From MGIIb-P sp963934015 (lineage in GTDB: Archaea; Thermoplasmatota; Poseidoniia; Poseidoniales; Thalassarchaeaceae), in assembly GCA_963934015.1 (NCBI GenBank), contig CAWVWT010000026.1, positions 1-29,088 of the forward strand: a DNA stretch of 29,088 nucleotides, read 5' to 3'. Below the pieces are notes generated by a model. The model saw only the letters and a program-made list of their open reading frames with translations. It had not been told where the DNA came from and searched no databases. Within the stretch, counting starts at the first letter, position 1, and each line of letters opens with the position of its first letter. The position numbers and the translations under genes were made by a program. Shown here one piece after another: positions 1 through 9,237 of this stretch.

Positions 1-515
1 CCCCGCCACAAGCATCTCCTGTAGATGATTGGGAGGACGATTCAGCACCTTTCACACCGAACACAGTGGAAGCCGATGCCAAAATCGCAGAGATGGATGC
101 TAAGATGGCAGAGATGGATGACAAGATGGCAGAGATGTCCAAAAAGGAAGCCCAATTAGCGAGAATTGCATCTAATGCATCCACAATTGATTTTGCAACC
201 ATTGGCACAGCATCAATTGCCGATAAGAACGATTTGCGCAAAATCAAAGGTATTGGTCCATTCATTGAAGAGAAGCTGAACGCGCTTGGAATTTTCACTT
301 TCGCTCAATTGGCCAATATGACGCCAGAAATTGAGGAACAAGTTAACGAGGCAATCGAATTTTTCTCAGGTAGAATCAAGCGAGATAAGTGGTCTACACA
401 GGCAACTGAACTTGATTCAGATAAAGAGGAAGAAGAATTACCTGACATGACAGAATTGGTTTCTGACAAAGAAAAGGTTGACGATGAAACATTTGAAGAT
501 GTGGATTGGGAGTGA
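1..515 (+). CDS. Helix-hairpin-helix protein of COG3743 type, 5'-truncated by the window edge
   Basis: The frame is open from the first bases, so the true start lies upstream; a GTG at 66 is only an internal candidate. The visible part begins with a Pro/Asp-rich stretch, then three near-identical heptads (KMAEMD type, bases 78-140) that should form a short coiled coil. Next comes a helix-hairpin-helix segment with the core IKGIGPFIEEKLNALGI (about bases 240-290) and a following ITTFAQ-like helix ending in GRIKRDKW. The tail is strongly acidic. This domain order matches the C-terminal HhH of COG3743 proteins, which are predicted from sequence to bind nucleic acid; I know of no demonstrated activity. 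The stop (513-515) lies 4 nt before the ATG of the giant surface-protein gene, which implies co-transcription and translational coupling. Confidence 0.75.
   Translation, partial: PPQASPVDDWEDDSAPFTPNTVEADAKIAEMDAKMAEMDDKMAEMSKKEAQLARIASNASTIDFATIGTASIADKNDLRKIKGIGPFIEEKLNALGIFTFAQLANMTPEIEEQVNEAIEFFSGRIKRDKWSTQATELDSDKEEEELPDMTELVSDKEKVDDETFEDVDWE
78..140 (+). repeat. Three tandem 21-bp repeats encoding a heptad coiled coil
   Basis: Three in-frame 21-bp units start at 78, 99 and 120. Each encodes A/D-K-M/I-A-E-M-D/S. The units are almost identical at DNA level, so they look like a recent tandem duplication that lengthens a heptad coiled coil in steps of exactly one heptad. Confidence 0.8.
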
Positions 516-519
516 TAAT

Positions 520-3500
520 ATGGAAAGCATTACACAATTAAGTAAGACCAATAGTGGAAAACAAGGTGGAACAATTATGCAGATACGAGCGATTCTAATG
601 ATTGCAATAATGGTACTAGTATCTTTAGGACCATTTGCGGAAACTGAACTTGAAACGGACATCGGTTCTGAGGATACTTCGGGGCGAACAGGCACCATAT
701 CCCACATCCAATATTTCGGTACATGGACAGGGCAGAATGCATTAGTAAACCAAACTTCGATTACCCCAATTTCACCAATGACAATTCCACTGAGCGCAAC
801 TCCAGATGGTTTTTTCTTTTCCAATTCCGACGTCACAACCAACGCAGTAACTCCTGCCCAAAATTGGTGGCCAATGAATAACTTGTCATTCGAAAATATT
901 GGCACTCAGACCACTACAACTTCGTTAACAATGAATGGGAATATAAATTTCATCACCCAGGGAAAAAACTACGGCGGAGTTGAATTGGGCGGCAACGCCG
1001 GCGATAATCTTACTTCAGACGATTGTATGACCCACGGGAATGGAAACGGTGGTGCATTCGCAGGGTGGATCAACCCCACCTCATATGATGGTGTAATTTT
1101 CAGCCGTATGAAAGCAGATTCTCCAACTACCGGGTTGTTCTCTGGTATCAAAATTACAATGACCTCTGATGGCTACTTACAGACCCATTACTATCATGGC
1201 GCCTCAAATGACACACATTATCCTTGGACAGATTATGATGCTTCGCCAGAGATTTACGGCCACGACGCGAACCCGATTTGGAATTCGAGCAAAGGCGTAG
1301 ATACCAAAATCGAACTTAATGAATGGAGCTTCATTGGGATGAAATATTGGCGGTCTGGTAATTACGAATCTGATCAGCAAGTATATGTCTATAATGGAAC
1401 TGATTCCAGCCTATCAAACTACAACAGAGTAACCATGAACAATCCTGATAATTCCCCTCAAATTAGTTACCGCCAGCCACACCACTGGGGTTACGATGCA
1501 TGTGTCTTCGGTGAAGGATTTGAAGGAGGGGTTGACGAACTACGAGTTCAAGGCCATGCCAATACCCAATGGTTAACCGATGCAGCAGGCGCTTTCCAAA
1601 CAGATGGCCCAAAGACACTTCCAACAGGCCTCTCATTTGACTATCCAACAGGTATAATCTCAGGTACACCGATTATCCCATGGAGTCCGACAGACTACGA
1701 TATCACAGTATATTCAGATGACAGCAATGCGTCAACCACACTGACTCTTGAAGTTGTAGAGCCCGAATTCCCTTCGATCACACACGGTTCAAGTAATAAT
1801 TTCTATCTCACTACTGGTGATGAAGAAACCATGTCCCCGCCAGCAAATATTGGTGGAAGTGATGCCTTCTGGACATTGACAGCAGGACATCCAAATTACA
1901 CGGGTGAAGTGGACATTTCTCCATCGACAACATGTGCATTGGATGATGAAGGCAAATTGTATTGCTGGGGCTACAACGATAATGCCAGAGTTTTAGATTC
2001 ATCGTCCGCAACCAGCTATCAAGTGACCAACCCCACATTGCATCCCGATGCAGCGGCTGCAAATTTGACATTCACTAAAATATCTGCAGAGGCAACAGGC
2101 CTTTGCGGCATTCTCACCAATGGCACACTGTGGTGTTGGGGCAATGACGGAGGATTCGGTGTACTCGGGCATGGAAGTTACAGTGGTCTTCAGGCCCCAA
2201 CCCAGGTTTTGTTTGATCCAGAATTGAATCCACATGCTAGCACAGGCACCATCATTGGCTCATCCAGTACTCAAGGTTGCAGTGACATCAATCCAGCATC
2301 TGGCTATGGTTTTGAATCATTTGAGAACACATCTGCAGTCGCATGGGAAGAGCACCTTGTCGAGCCAAATGGCAACCCCTCAACAAGTGATGGAAATTGG
2401 TCTTACACAAACACAAGTGTACATACAAGTCTGAACACTTTGCATGGCAACTATGTTTTGGGGTCAGCATCAAGTAATCAAGGAACTTGGAATTCTCAGG
2501 CTGCCCACACAATTGTGCACAATGAAGATTCAATCGTTACCATGAATATCACAACGGGCACCGGGGTTCTGAGTTTCTGTTACATGAAGTCATCATACTA
2601 CTACGGAGGAGATCACATGTATGTCTACCTTGATGGCACTCAAATCCATCAGGAAACCAGCTACAACTACTACCACGATGATTGGAGATCTCTGAGTAAA
2701 TATGTCCAGGCCGGAGACCACACTCTGACCATCAAATTCACTCACAATGGGGCTTCCTACGGTTACTTTGATCGAGTTCTCATTGATGCTCTGAAGTGGC
2801 CATTGCCAACACCACCAGTCAATTGGACGGAACCCACAGTCACAGATTTTGCATGGCACACCGACACGGCTTGTGCCATTGCAGACTCAGATGTATACTG
2901 TTGGGGTGAGAACGGGTATGGTGAATTGGGGATTGCGCCTACTTCTGCAAACCTCCATCGGCCCACAAAGGTGGACACACCAGCAGGTCTTTCTTTCTCA
3001 GCCGTTGATGTAGGAGAAACGCATGTATGCGCACTGACAGATACTGGAACCGTTTGGTGCTGGGGATACAACGCCCTCCGCCAATTAGGTCTCGCCAATA
3101 CCACAAATCATTACACACCTATGCAGGTTGATTTTGGTACGAACTTAACAGTCTCAAGTATTGAAGTTGGGCCGCACAACGTCTGCGCCATCGGCACCAA
3201 CACCGACACCTCAACCGAGCAATTGTGGTGTTGGGGTCACAACAACCATGGGATGATCAAAGTCGGCTCGACGAGTTCCGTGCCAGCATCTGATGGATTG
3301 GTTTACGAATCCGCCTCAACAGGTTCCGTGCCAACACATGTAGAGACCGATGAAACCCAAACCTGCATTCTGTTCAGTAATTCTACAGTACAGTGTATGG
3401 GCAAGCGATACCTAACAGAATCGTCCAGCAACTACGAGTTTGGAGCTTGGGAAATGGATGGGTTTAGCGACGTCACTACCCTATCCTCAGGAGGATCCTC

Positions 3501-5661
3501 AAGCTACGGAATGTGTGTGATGGTTGAGAATAACAAGGCACTATTCTGCTGGGGTAAGAACAACCACCACCAGATGGCTCGCGGATATACCAGTAATTAT
3601 GCTCAGCCCGATGCGGTTTACGGCTTGCTTGGAGGGCGTGACAATGCAGTACTCGCACCAGGTCTAACATTCAACAATTCGGATGGAGTGATTTCGGGCA
3701 CACCCACAACAGAAAATCAAGAACCAGTTGAATTGAACATCTTTGCTTGCAATGGACGAGGCTGTGATTCAGCTTCGTTCAACTATTCGATTTGGGATCG
3801 TCCAGAAGTTGGACTTATCAACATCGAGAGTGATTACCTAGACCTCTCGGTATCTCCTGCTGAGATATACAAGGGTCGTCCGGTCAACCTCAGTATCACT
3901 GTAATCAGTGATAGAACAATTGTTGACTATACGTGGTACAGTGAGCACGTAAACGGTTTGACTTATTCAGATATGTTCGCCAACTCGCCTTCGATTGCAA
4001 CAGATCAATTACCGGTCGGCCTTCAAGTAATATTCTTCTCGGCGACCGATGATATTGGTGGCACATCAACTTCATCAGATGGATGGGTAATTGTCGAGGT
4101 ATTGGAGTCTGATGATGACGGCGATCAAGTTCCAGTTTGGAATGACCTTTGTCCGCTTGAAAGCGCTCTAGGCTATGATGACTATACTGGAAACGGCTCG
4201 ACAATTCCAATATCGGATGGTTGTATTGACAATCGAGACGATGATCCATTTTTCGACCCTGCTGATGCCTGTCTAAATCAGTACGCCGCTGAAGAGTACG
4301 ACTTGTACACTGGCGAGGACACCAATGTTCCGGGACCAGATGGCTGTATTGATGACACAGATCGAGATACTATTTTGGAAAATGTAGATTTGTGCTTGAC
4401 TACACCATTCGCCGAACGCTTCTATGTCAATCCCGATGGATGTGGTCCATCGGAGAGAGATTCTGATAGTGATGGCTACAAAGACAACGTCGACGCATGT
4501 CAAGGCACCCCTGTGGGCGAATCCGTAGACGAATTTGGCTGTGGTGCATCTCAAGTTGATTCAGATGGTGATGGTGTTTACGACAACGATGACGTATGTC
4601 CAGAATCACCATTGGGTGCAACCGTAGATGTGGATGGTTGTTCCGCCGCAGAGAAGGATAGTGATGGCGATGAAATCAATGATGAAGTCGATGTTTGTGA
4701 CACAACACCACCGGAATTGTGGAACCAGACAAACGCGGTTGGTTGCGCACCCGGTGATCTTGTCACAGACGATTTCGACCAAGACGGTATAGCTGATATC
4801 TTCGATAATTGCCCACATACTCCTCTAGGAGATGTTGTGGATTATGGAGGGTGTGGATTAACACAGAAAGATACCGATAATGATGGTATTACAGATGATG
4901 CGGATCAGTGCCCAGATACACCAGGATACGACACCTCCACAATAGATTCAGAGGGATGTGGTTCCACCCAGCGCGACTCAGATAATGATGGAATCATTGA
5001 TTCAGTGGATCAATGTCTAAACACACCAACAAGTGTAGAAGTTGACACACTCGGCTGTCAAGCAGGACTTTCTGATTCAGATTTCGACTCCATCGTGGAT
5101 ATTATTGATGCATGCCCAGGTACAACCGGTGACCACCCGGTCAATTTGAATGGCTGTGCAGCGTATCAATTGGATTCAGATGGTGATGGGGTTACCAATG
5201 ATTTGGATTCATGTCCAACAACGCCTGCAGGACAACCAATTACAACCAACGGTTGTGCTGAAGATCCTGATGTGTATGACCCAGTTGCTGAAGATGATGA
5301 TGGCGACGGTATCCTCAATGATGATGATGAGTGCCCACAGACATCGATAACTGCCAAGGTTATCGATAATCGTGGTTGTGAAATCAAAACAGATGGCAAT
5401 TCGCAACAAGTATCCGTTGTGGCATTTGGATTCACAGGATTCATTCTGTTGGTCCTTCTGTTAATCACAGTAATAGTCTTACGACGCAGAAAGCAACATG
5501 ACTCCATTTGGGGCGATGATGTAATTGGTGACGCTTTGTTTGACACCATGGATCTGGATGGCGACGGTGTGATTTCGGATGAAGAGTGGGAACTCTACAA
5601 GAAGGCCCGAGATTCCAAGAAAGAGTCAACTCTAGAGGATGATGACGGCCTATTTGATTGA
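520..5661 (+). CDS. Giant membrane-anchored surface protein: LamG-like, RCC1-type propeller, TSP3 repeats, cytoplasmic EF-hand
   Basis: The protein has 1713 residues from the ATG at 520 (GGGAG seven bases upstream). An ATG at 577, also with a GGTGG seven bases upstream, gives a more compact signal peptide (AILMIAIMVLVSLG). Visible order: LamG/concanavalin-like region (about 147-357); putative Ig domain with GIISGTP (370-417); RCC1-type blades with the CAL..G..WCWG pattern near 470, 527, 783, 835, 887, 947 and 997; a MAM/jelly-roll-like domain inserted between blades 2 and 3 (about 588-762); a second Ig domain with GVISGTP; a PKD-like domain; about ten thrombospondin type 3 calcium repeats (1198-1620); a membrane helix (about 1632-1656) followed by RRRK; and a cytoplasmic EF-hand with loop DLDGDGVISDEE at 1678-1689. 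The paired Cys of each blade suit an exported, oxidised protein. Ligand unknown; adhesion or glycan contact is inference. Confidence 0.88.
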   Translation: MESITQLSKTNSGKQGGTIMQIRAILMIAIMVLVSLGPFAETELETDIGSEDTSGRTGTISHIQYFGTWTGQNALVNQTSITPISPMTIPLSATPDGFFFSNSDVTTNAVTPAQNWWPMNNLSFENIGTQTTTTSLTMNGNINFITQGKNYGGVELGGNAGDNLTSDDCMTHGNGNGGAFAGWINPTSYDGVIFSRMKADSPTTGLFSGIKITMTSDGYLQTHYYHGASNDTHYPWTDYDASPEIYGHDANPIWNSSKGVDTKIELNEWSFIGMKYWRSGNYESDQQVYVYNGTDSSLSNYNRVTMNNPDNSPQISYRQPHHWGYDACVFGEGFEGGVDELRVQGHANTQWLTDAAGAFQTDGPKTLPTGLSFDYPTGIISGTPIIPWSPTDYDITVYSDDSNASTTLTLEVVEPEFPSITHGSSNNFYLTTGDEETMSPPANIGGSDAFWTLTAGHPNYTGEVDISPSTTCALDDEGKLYCWGYNDNARVLDSSSATSYQVTNPTLHPDAAAANLTFTKISAEATGLCGILTNGTLWCWGNDGGFGVLGHGSYSGLQAPTQVLFDPELNPHASTGTIIGSSSTQGCSDINPASGYGFESFENTSAVAWEEHLVEPNGNPSTSDGNWSYTNTSVHTSLNTLHGNYVLGSASSNQGTWNSQAAHTIVHNEDSIVTMNITTGTGVLSFCYMKSSYYYGGDHMYVYLDGTQIHQETSYNYYHDDWRSLSKYVQAGDHTLTIKFTHNGASYGYFDRVLIDALKWPLPTPPVNWTEPTVTDFAWHTDTACAIADSDVYCWGENGYGELGIAPTSANLHRPTKVDTPAGLSFSAVDVGETHVCALTDTGTVWCWGYNALRQLGLANTTNHYTPMQVDFGTNLTVSSIEVGPHNVCAIGTNTDTSTEQLWCWGHNNHGMIKVGSTSSVPASDGLVYESASTGSVPTHVETDETQTCILFSNSTVQCMGKRYLTESSSNYEFGAWEMDGFSDVTTLSSGGSSSYGMCVMVENNKALFCWGKNNHHQMARGYTSNYAQPDAVYGLLGGRDNAVLAPGLTFNNSDGVISGTPTTENQEPVELNIFACNGRGCDSASFNYSIWDRPEVGLINIESDYLDLSVSPAEIYKGRPVNLSITVISDRTIVDYTWYSEHVNGLTYSDMFANSPSIATDQLPVGLQVIFFSATDDIGGTSTSSDGWVIVEVLESDDDGDQVPVWNDLCPLESALGYDDYTGNGSTIPISDGCIDNRDDDPFFDPADACLNQYAAEEYDLYTGEDTNVPGPDGCIDDTDRDTILENVDLCLTTPFAERFYVNPDGCGPSERDSDSDGYKDNVDACQGTPVGESVDEFGCGASQVDSDGDGVYDNDDVCPESPLGATVDVDGCSAAEKDSDGDEINDEVDVCDTTPPELWNQTNAVGCAPGDLVTDDFDQDGIADIFDNCPHTPLGDVVDYGGCGLTQKDTDNDGITDDADQCPDTPGYDTSTIDSEGCGSTQRDSDNDGIIDSVDQCLNTPTSVEVDTLGCQAGLSDSDFDSIVDIIDACPGTTGDHPVNLNGCAAYQLDSDGDGVTNDLDSCPTTPAGQPITTNGCAEDPDVYDPVAEDDDGDGILNDDDECPQTSITAKVIDNRGCEIKTDGNSQQVSVVAFGFTGFILLVLLLITVIVLRRRKQHDSIWGDDVIGDALFDTMDLDGDGVISDEEWELYKKARDSKKESTLEDDDGLFD

Positions 5662-5673
5662 ATGCAGAGTGAT

Positions 5674-8600
5674 TCACTCTTCTTCTTCGCGGATAGCATC
5701 GATGATCTGAGCTTTTGTTCCACTATGAGATACCCCTCGCTCCTTTGCGAGGGCGACCAGTTCAGCCTTCTTCAGGCGGTTGAGGGACGCCATGGAAGGC
5801 TTGGAAGTAGGTTGAGGAACCGAATCAGATTTCTTCACTTCTTCATTTACCACTGCAACTATATCAGCATCTTCAATACGTTTTGACCACATTTCTAGAT
5901 AATGCTCTGGACTAAATCTCCCTGTCGCAATGTGCCGCTCCATTCGGTTAACTGCTTCCTTTGATGTAAGGCCTAGAGCGACCGCCTTAGAAAATACACG
6001 AGCTAACTTTTTCTCCGCCTTATCGGACTTGTCAGCCGTAGTCTCATCAAACTCTTCACATTGTGAACGGATTTCTTCCTGAATGTTATCATGTTGTTGT
6101 GATGTGATTATTTTCGCATCAAACAAGTCAGATGCTTGACCTGAAACTTTCTTCAATTGGATTAGATTTTCTGCACTATCAACCATATCTTGGAGTTTTC
6201 GTTCTGCGTTTGATCTCCCCTGTCCAACATAAACAATCAAACCAATCACGAAAACGATTAGCAACGGTATGAATACAATCCCCATCGCAATTGGATCTGC
6301 TTGGAAGAATCTTTCGATGAATGGTTTGGATGGCCCCATGACAATATCGATGCATCCATCTCCATCATTGTCAGATATATTGGTTACAGCTTCAAGAGGA
6401 CATTCGTCTACAGAATCTGCATAACCGTCACCATCGTCATCCTCATCTTCGCTAATGTCACGGCACCCATCCCCATCTGAATCGGTAGACACATCCGAGA
6501 ACCATCCGAAATCACCCAATGGACACTCATCAATTATGTCTGCAATTCCATCCGCATCATCGTCGACATCTTCGAGTGAATCTTTGCACCCATCCCCATC
6601 AAGGTCATTGGTTGCATTCGAGGTCCACCCCCAATGCATACCAGTTGGACACGAATCGTCACCATCTTCGACTCCATCGCCATCATCATCTGAATCTTCG
6701 CCCATATCGTAACAGCCATCGTTATCGTAATCATTTAAATTCGTAGGAGACCAACCAAGGGTTCCCAATGGACATTCATCTAATTCATCAAGGAGATGAT
6801 CGTTATCGTCGTTGTCATCACAGACATCCCCGTACAGATCACTATCGTGATTGGCTTGGTCAGCATTCGAAATTGAAAGACAATTGTCAAGCCAATCTGC
6901 GTGATTATCCCCATCCAAGTCAATGATGCTATCACACCCATCCGGCACACCATCTAAGTCAGCATCTACGGCATCGTTGTAGCCCGGACAAAGATCGAAT
7001 TCATCCGACCAACCATCATTATCAGAATCTTCACCAGGCCATGAATTCCATTGTTCACCAATTGTAGCATCACCCTGAATGAGATTGTAAATCTCGCTTT
7101 CATTGCTGGTTCCAAACCAATTTTGGTTGACTTGAATCATTGCTCCAGTAACTGTAGGAACATCGATTGCTGTTGAATCAATTTGTGTAAACGAATTTTC
7201 TTGGAAAGTAACTTGTTGAAGTGTATTGGGTAGAGTTTCAGCAATGGTAATTGCAACATCAACATTTGAAAAATTGTTACCATTCATCGTAATATAGCGG
7301 ACATCTTCAACAAAGATTCCTTGAGTCGAATGAATATTTTGAAGAACGTTTTCTCCGACGTATAATGTACTGACATCTTTGATTGTGATCATCGAATTAT
7401 CGTCACCTGTAGGGCTCAGACCACTATTGATGAATGTATTACCGGATACTTCAACTTGGGGAATTAGCCCTGAAGCAGGTGCAATATTTACCAATCCATC
7501 AGAATCAACGATGATATTGTCGGTGAATTGCAAGACTGAAATCTGGCCGGCCCCGGGATCCATTCCACTAGGTGTAGAGGTGAATGCATAGGTACCATCT
7601 AGATCCTTGAACTCATTACCATCGATGGCGATTATCCCTGCAAGACCTGAGGCAATAATCCCGGAGCGCTGGTTTGTATTGGAATTACTACCATCCAAGA
7701 TCATGTCTCGAATTGTTAAATCGGAGATTCCACCAGGTGCTTCGATACTCAAGGCCACATCTGCAGCCCCCTCCCCTTGAAGGGTAATCCCTTCGATTGT
7801 GATGTTATTCATCATGTAATTGCTATGTAGAAGTAAACCACCGGTGAAGGTGGGATTACTGTCTTGAATTGAAGAAATCAACATATTACCTTGTATTGAG
7901 GTTGGTTCAATAACCAGTGTTTCATCAAATACCCCATCAGACAATATGATGTTATGAGCATCCAATTCCGATCCAATCAGGGTGTGCTGTACGGCGAATG
8001 AAGGGCTTGCGAAGTAAGCAGTAGATTCCCCAACTCCAAGTGAGATATTTTTCCCGGTACTTTTGGCAAAGGGCGCTAGACTTGCTTCATTAACAGAGGA
8101 CGCATGTCCAACATTGACCATGAAAACATCCACAGATTCAAAATTACTGCTTGACTCATCGAAAACACCCGCTGTTGAGATTTGTAGGGTTGCACCAATA
8201 GAGACGTTAGCATATTCATTGTCCCGTAGAGAAATCCCGCCTAGATAATCCCCAGGATACATTGTGGTTTGTTCATGAGTGAAGACACCCATCCCTGGGA
8301 TATCAAGACCCATTGCACCAGCCCACATTCCATCATGGATGTTGGAGAATCGATTATTCTCGATAAGAGCCCCCCCATCAACTTCTGAAGAGACCACTTC
8401 ATGGAGTGAAATACCTAATCCAATCGAATCATTGAATCCACCAATGTTGTAGATATGATTTCCATAAATGTGTAAGCCATCAATGGTATGGAGTATTTGA
8501 CCACCCTCTACTGCATCGGTCAGAATGCCCCACGAGGTCGCCCGAAGAGCATCCGCCTTCTTTGCCATTCCATGAATCAGGTTATCTGAAATTTCGATGG

Positions 8601-9081
8601 TGGAAAGATTGTTTGCCCCTCCGGCAACATAGAACCCCCATCTTGTATTTTCATTACCAAGGAGATCAAATCCCGAAATAGTCACATCACTGCTCATAAT
8701 GTTGAATCCACCATAACCCCCTCGTAAATCGACTATACTTTCAGAAGAATCTCCTGCTTCCCGCTGTAGTGCACTATTTCCTTCTTGAGCCCCATTGATG
8801 GTTAGTGGGTGATCAATTCCGATTGATGAAGTTAGAACATACGTTCCATTTGCCACCTCAATCGTATCACCTGATGCTGATGCTGTGACAGCGTCATTGA
8901 TTGAGCAATAGGGATTTGCGCTGGTCCCATCGCCAGTATTTGGGCAATTTGAAAAGTCCACATAGAGCGTAGTTTCACCTTCAGCAGAAACGCTTGAGAA
9001 TAGAAACACAGCAGGTGTGATGAAGGCACAAACCAAGACTATTGCAAGGATACGTTTCCGAACCTCACCCTTTGCAGGCAT
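5674..9081 (-). CDS. Membrane-anchored beta-helix/TSP3 surface protein with cytoplasmic SAP domain
   Basis: The protein has 1135 residues from the ATG at 9081. An in-frame ATG at 9123 exists, but 9081 gives a clean signal peptide (KRILAIVLVCAFITP, cleavage near SVSA-EG). Residues about 35-680 are a right-handed parallel beta-helix: a DUF1565-like start (SINDAVTASASGDTIEVANG) followed by many short NxI/GxxI rungs. Residues about 683-915 are thrombospondin type 3 repeats, including a variant unit CPLGxxGW...DGDGCxDxxEDxDDDxDG. A membrane helix follows (about 929-954, GIVFIPLLIVFVIGLIVYVG). The cytoplasmic part is helical and charged, ending in a SAP motif (LKKAELVALAKERGVSHSG, then KAQIIDAI). 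SAP domains generally bind DNA. The gene is convergent with the RCC1 protein, with 12 bp between the stops. Tethering of chromosome or polynucleotide to the envelope is inference. Confidence 0.88.
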   Translation of the reverse strand: MPAKGEVRKRILAIVLVCAFITPAVFLFSSVSAEGETTLYVDFSNCPNTGDGTSANPYCSINDAVTASASGDTIEVANGTYVLTSSIGIDHPLTINGAQEGNSALQREAGDSSESIVDLRGGYGGFNIMSSDVTISGFDLLGNENTRWGFYVAGGANNLSTIEISDNLIHGMAKKADALRATSWGILTDAVEGGQILHTIDGLHIYGNHIYNIGGFNDSIGLGISLHEVVSSEVDGGALIENNRFSNIHDGMWAGAMGLDIPGMGVFTHEQTTMYPGDYLGGISLRDNEYANVSIGATLQISTAGVFDESSSNFESVDVFMVNVGHASSVNEASLAPFAKSTGKNISLGVGESTAYFASPSFAVQHTLIGSELDAHNIILSDGVFDETLVIEPTSIQGNMLISSIQDSNPTFTGGLLLHSNYMMNNITIEGITLQGEGAADVALSIEAPGGISDLTIRDMILDGSNSNTNQRSGIIASGLAGIIAIDGNEFKDLDGTYAFTSTPSGMDPGAGQISVLQFTDNIIVDSDGLVNIAPASGLIPQVEVSGNTFINSGLSPTGDDNSMITIKDVSTLYVGENVLQNIHSTQGIFVEDVRYITMNGNNFSNVDVAITIAETLPNTLQQVTFQENSFTQIDSTAIDVPTVTGAMIQVNQNWFGTSNESEIYNLIQGDATIGEQWNSWPGEDSDNDGWSDEFDLCPGYNDAVDADLDGVPDGCDSIIDLDGDNHADWLDNCLSISNADQANHDSDLYGDVCDDNDDNDHLLDELDECPLGTLGWSPTNLNDYDNDGCYDMGEDSDDDGDGVEDGDDSCPTGMHWGWTSNATNDLDGDGCKDSLEDVDDDADGIADIIDECPLGDFGWFSDVSTDSDGDGCRDISEDEDDDGDGYADSVDECPLEAVTNISDNDGDGCIDIVMGPSKPFIERFFQADPIAMGIVFIPLLIVFVIGLIVYVGQGRSNAERKLQDMVDSAENLIQLKKVSGQASDLFDAKIITSQQHDNIQEEIRSQCEEFDETTADKSDKAEKKLARVFSKAVALGLTSKEAVNRMERHIATGRFSPEHYLEMWSKRIEDADIVAVVNEEVKKSDSVPQPTSKPSMASLNRLKKAELVALAKERGVSHSGTKAQIIDAIREEEE

Positions 9082-9097
9082 ATCGTTGCCGAGACGC

Positions 9098-9118
9098 CCC
9101 CACCGTATAACGATGGGG
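9098..9118. promoter_or_regulatory. 21-bp near-perfect inverted repeat in a divergent intergenic region
   Basis: The arms CCCCA and TGGGG enclose the inner arms CGT and ACG around a central ATA. Eight of ten base pairs match about the centre at 9108. It lies 17-37 bases upstream of the beta-helix protein's start (minus strand) and 120 bases upstream of the Asp-box lipoprotein gene. It could be an operator or a leader hairpin; nothing in the sequence decides between them. Confidence 0.4.
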
Positions 9119-9237
9119 AACAAATCAAATCTTCAAGAATTAGAGATTTACCAAAATAATGGAATGTTTGAATTCAAGTTACCAACCGCAGACGAACTCG
9201 CTTGAAGATTGAAAGCATAGACGGCTTCCGAACGAAC

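Noticed and set aside
4111..5380. TSP3 Asp-rich region as a CRISPR-like or satellite array
   Set aside because: The repeats are conserved at protein level only, with irregular DNA spacing and no constant spacer-repeat pattern.
6455..6746. Ser/His-rich plus-strand ORFs opposite the TSP3 repeats of the beta-helix protein
   Set aside because: They are complements of GAT/GAC-rich calcium repeats and show only the low-complexity shadow of that coding strand.
9113..9205. Thirty-residue plus-strand ORF starting with ATG at 9113 (MGNKSNLQELEIYQNNGMFE...) before the lipoprotein gene
   Set aside because: It has a protein-like composition, but it starts inside the 21-bp dyad, lacks a ribosome site and has no recognisable motif. 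Too short to support as a gene.
9202..9237. TTG start at 9202 for the Asp-box lipoprotein
   Set aside because: It would put twelve charged residues before the lipoprotein signal peptide; the ATG at 9238 gives a standard lipobox distance.
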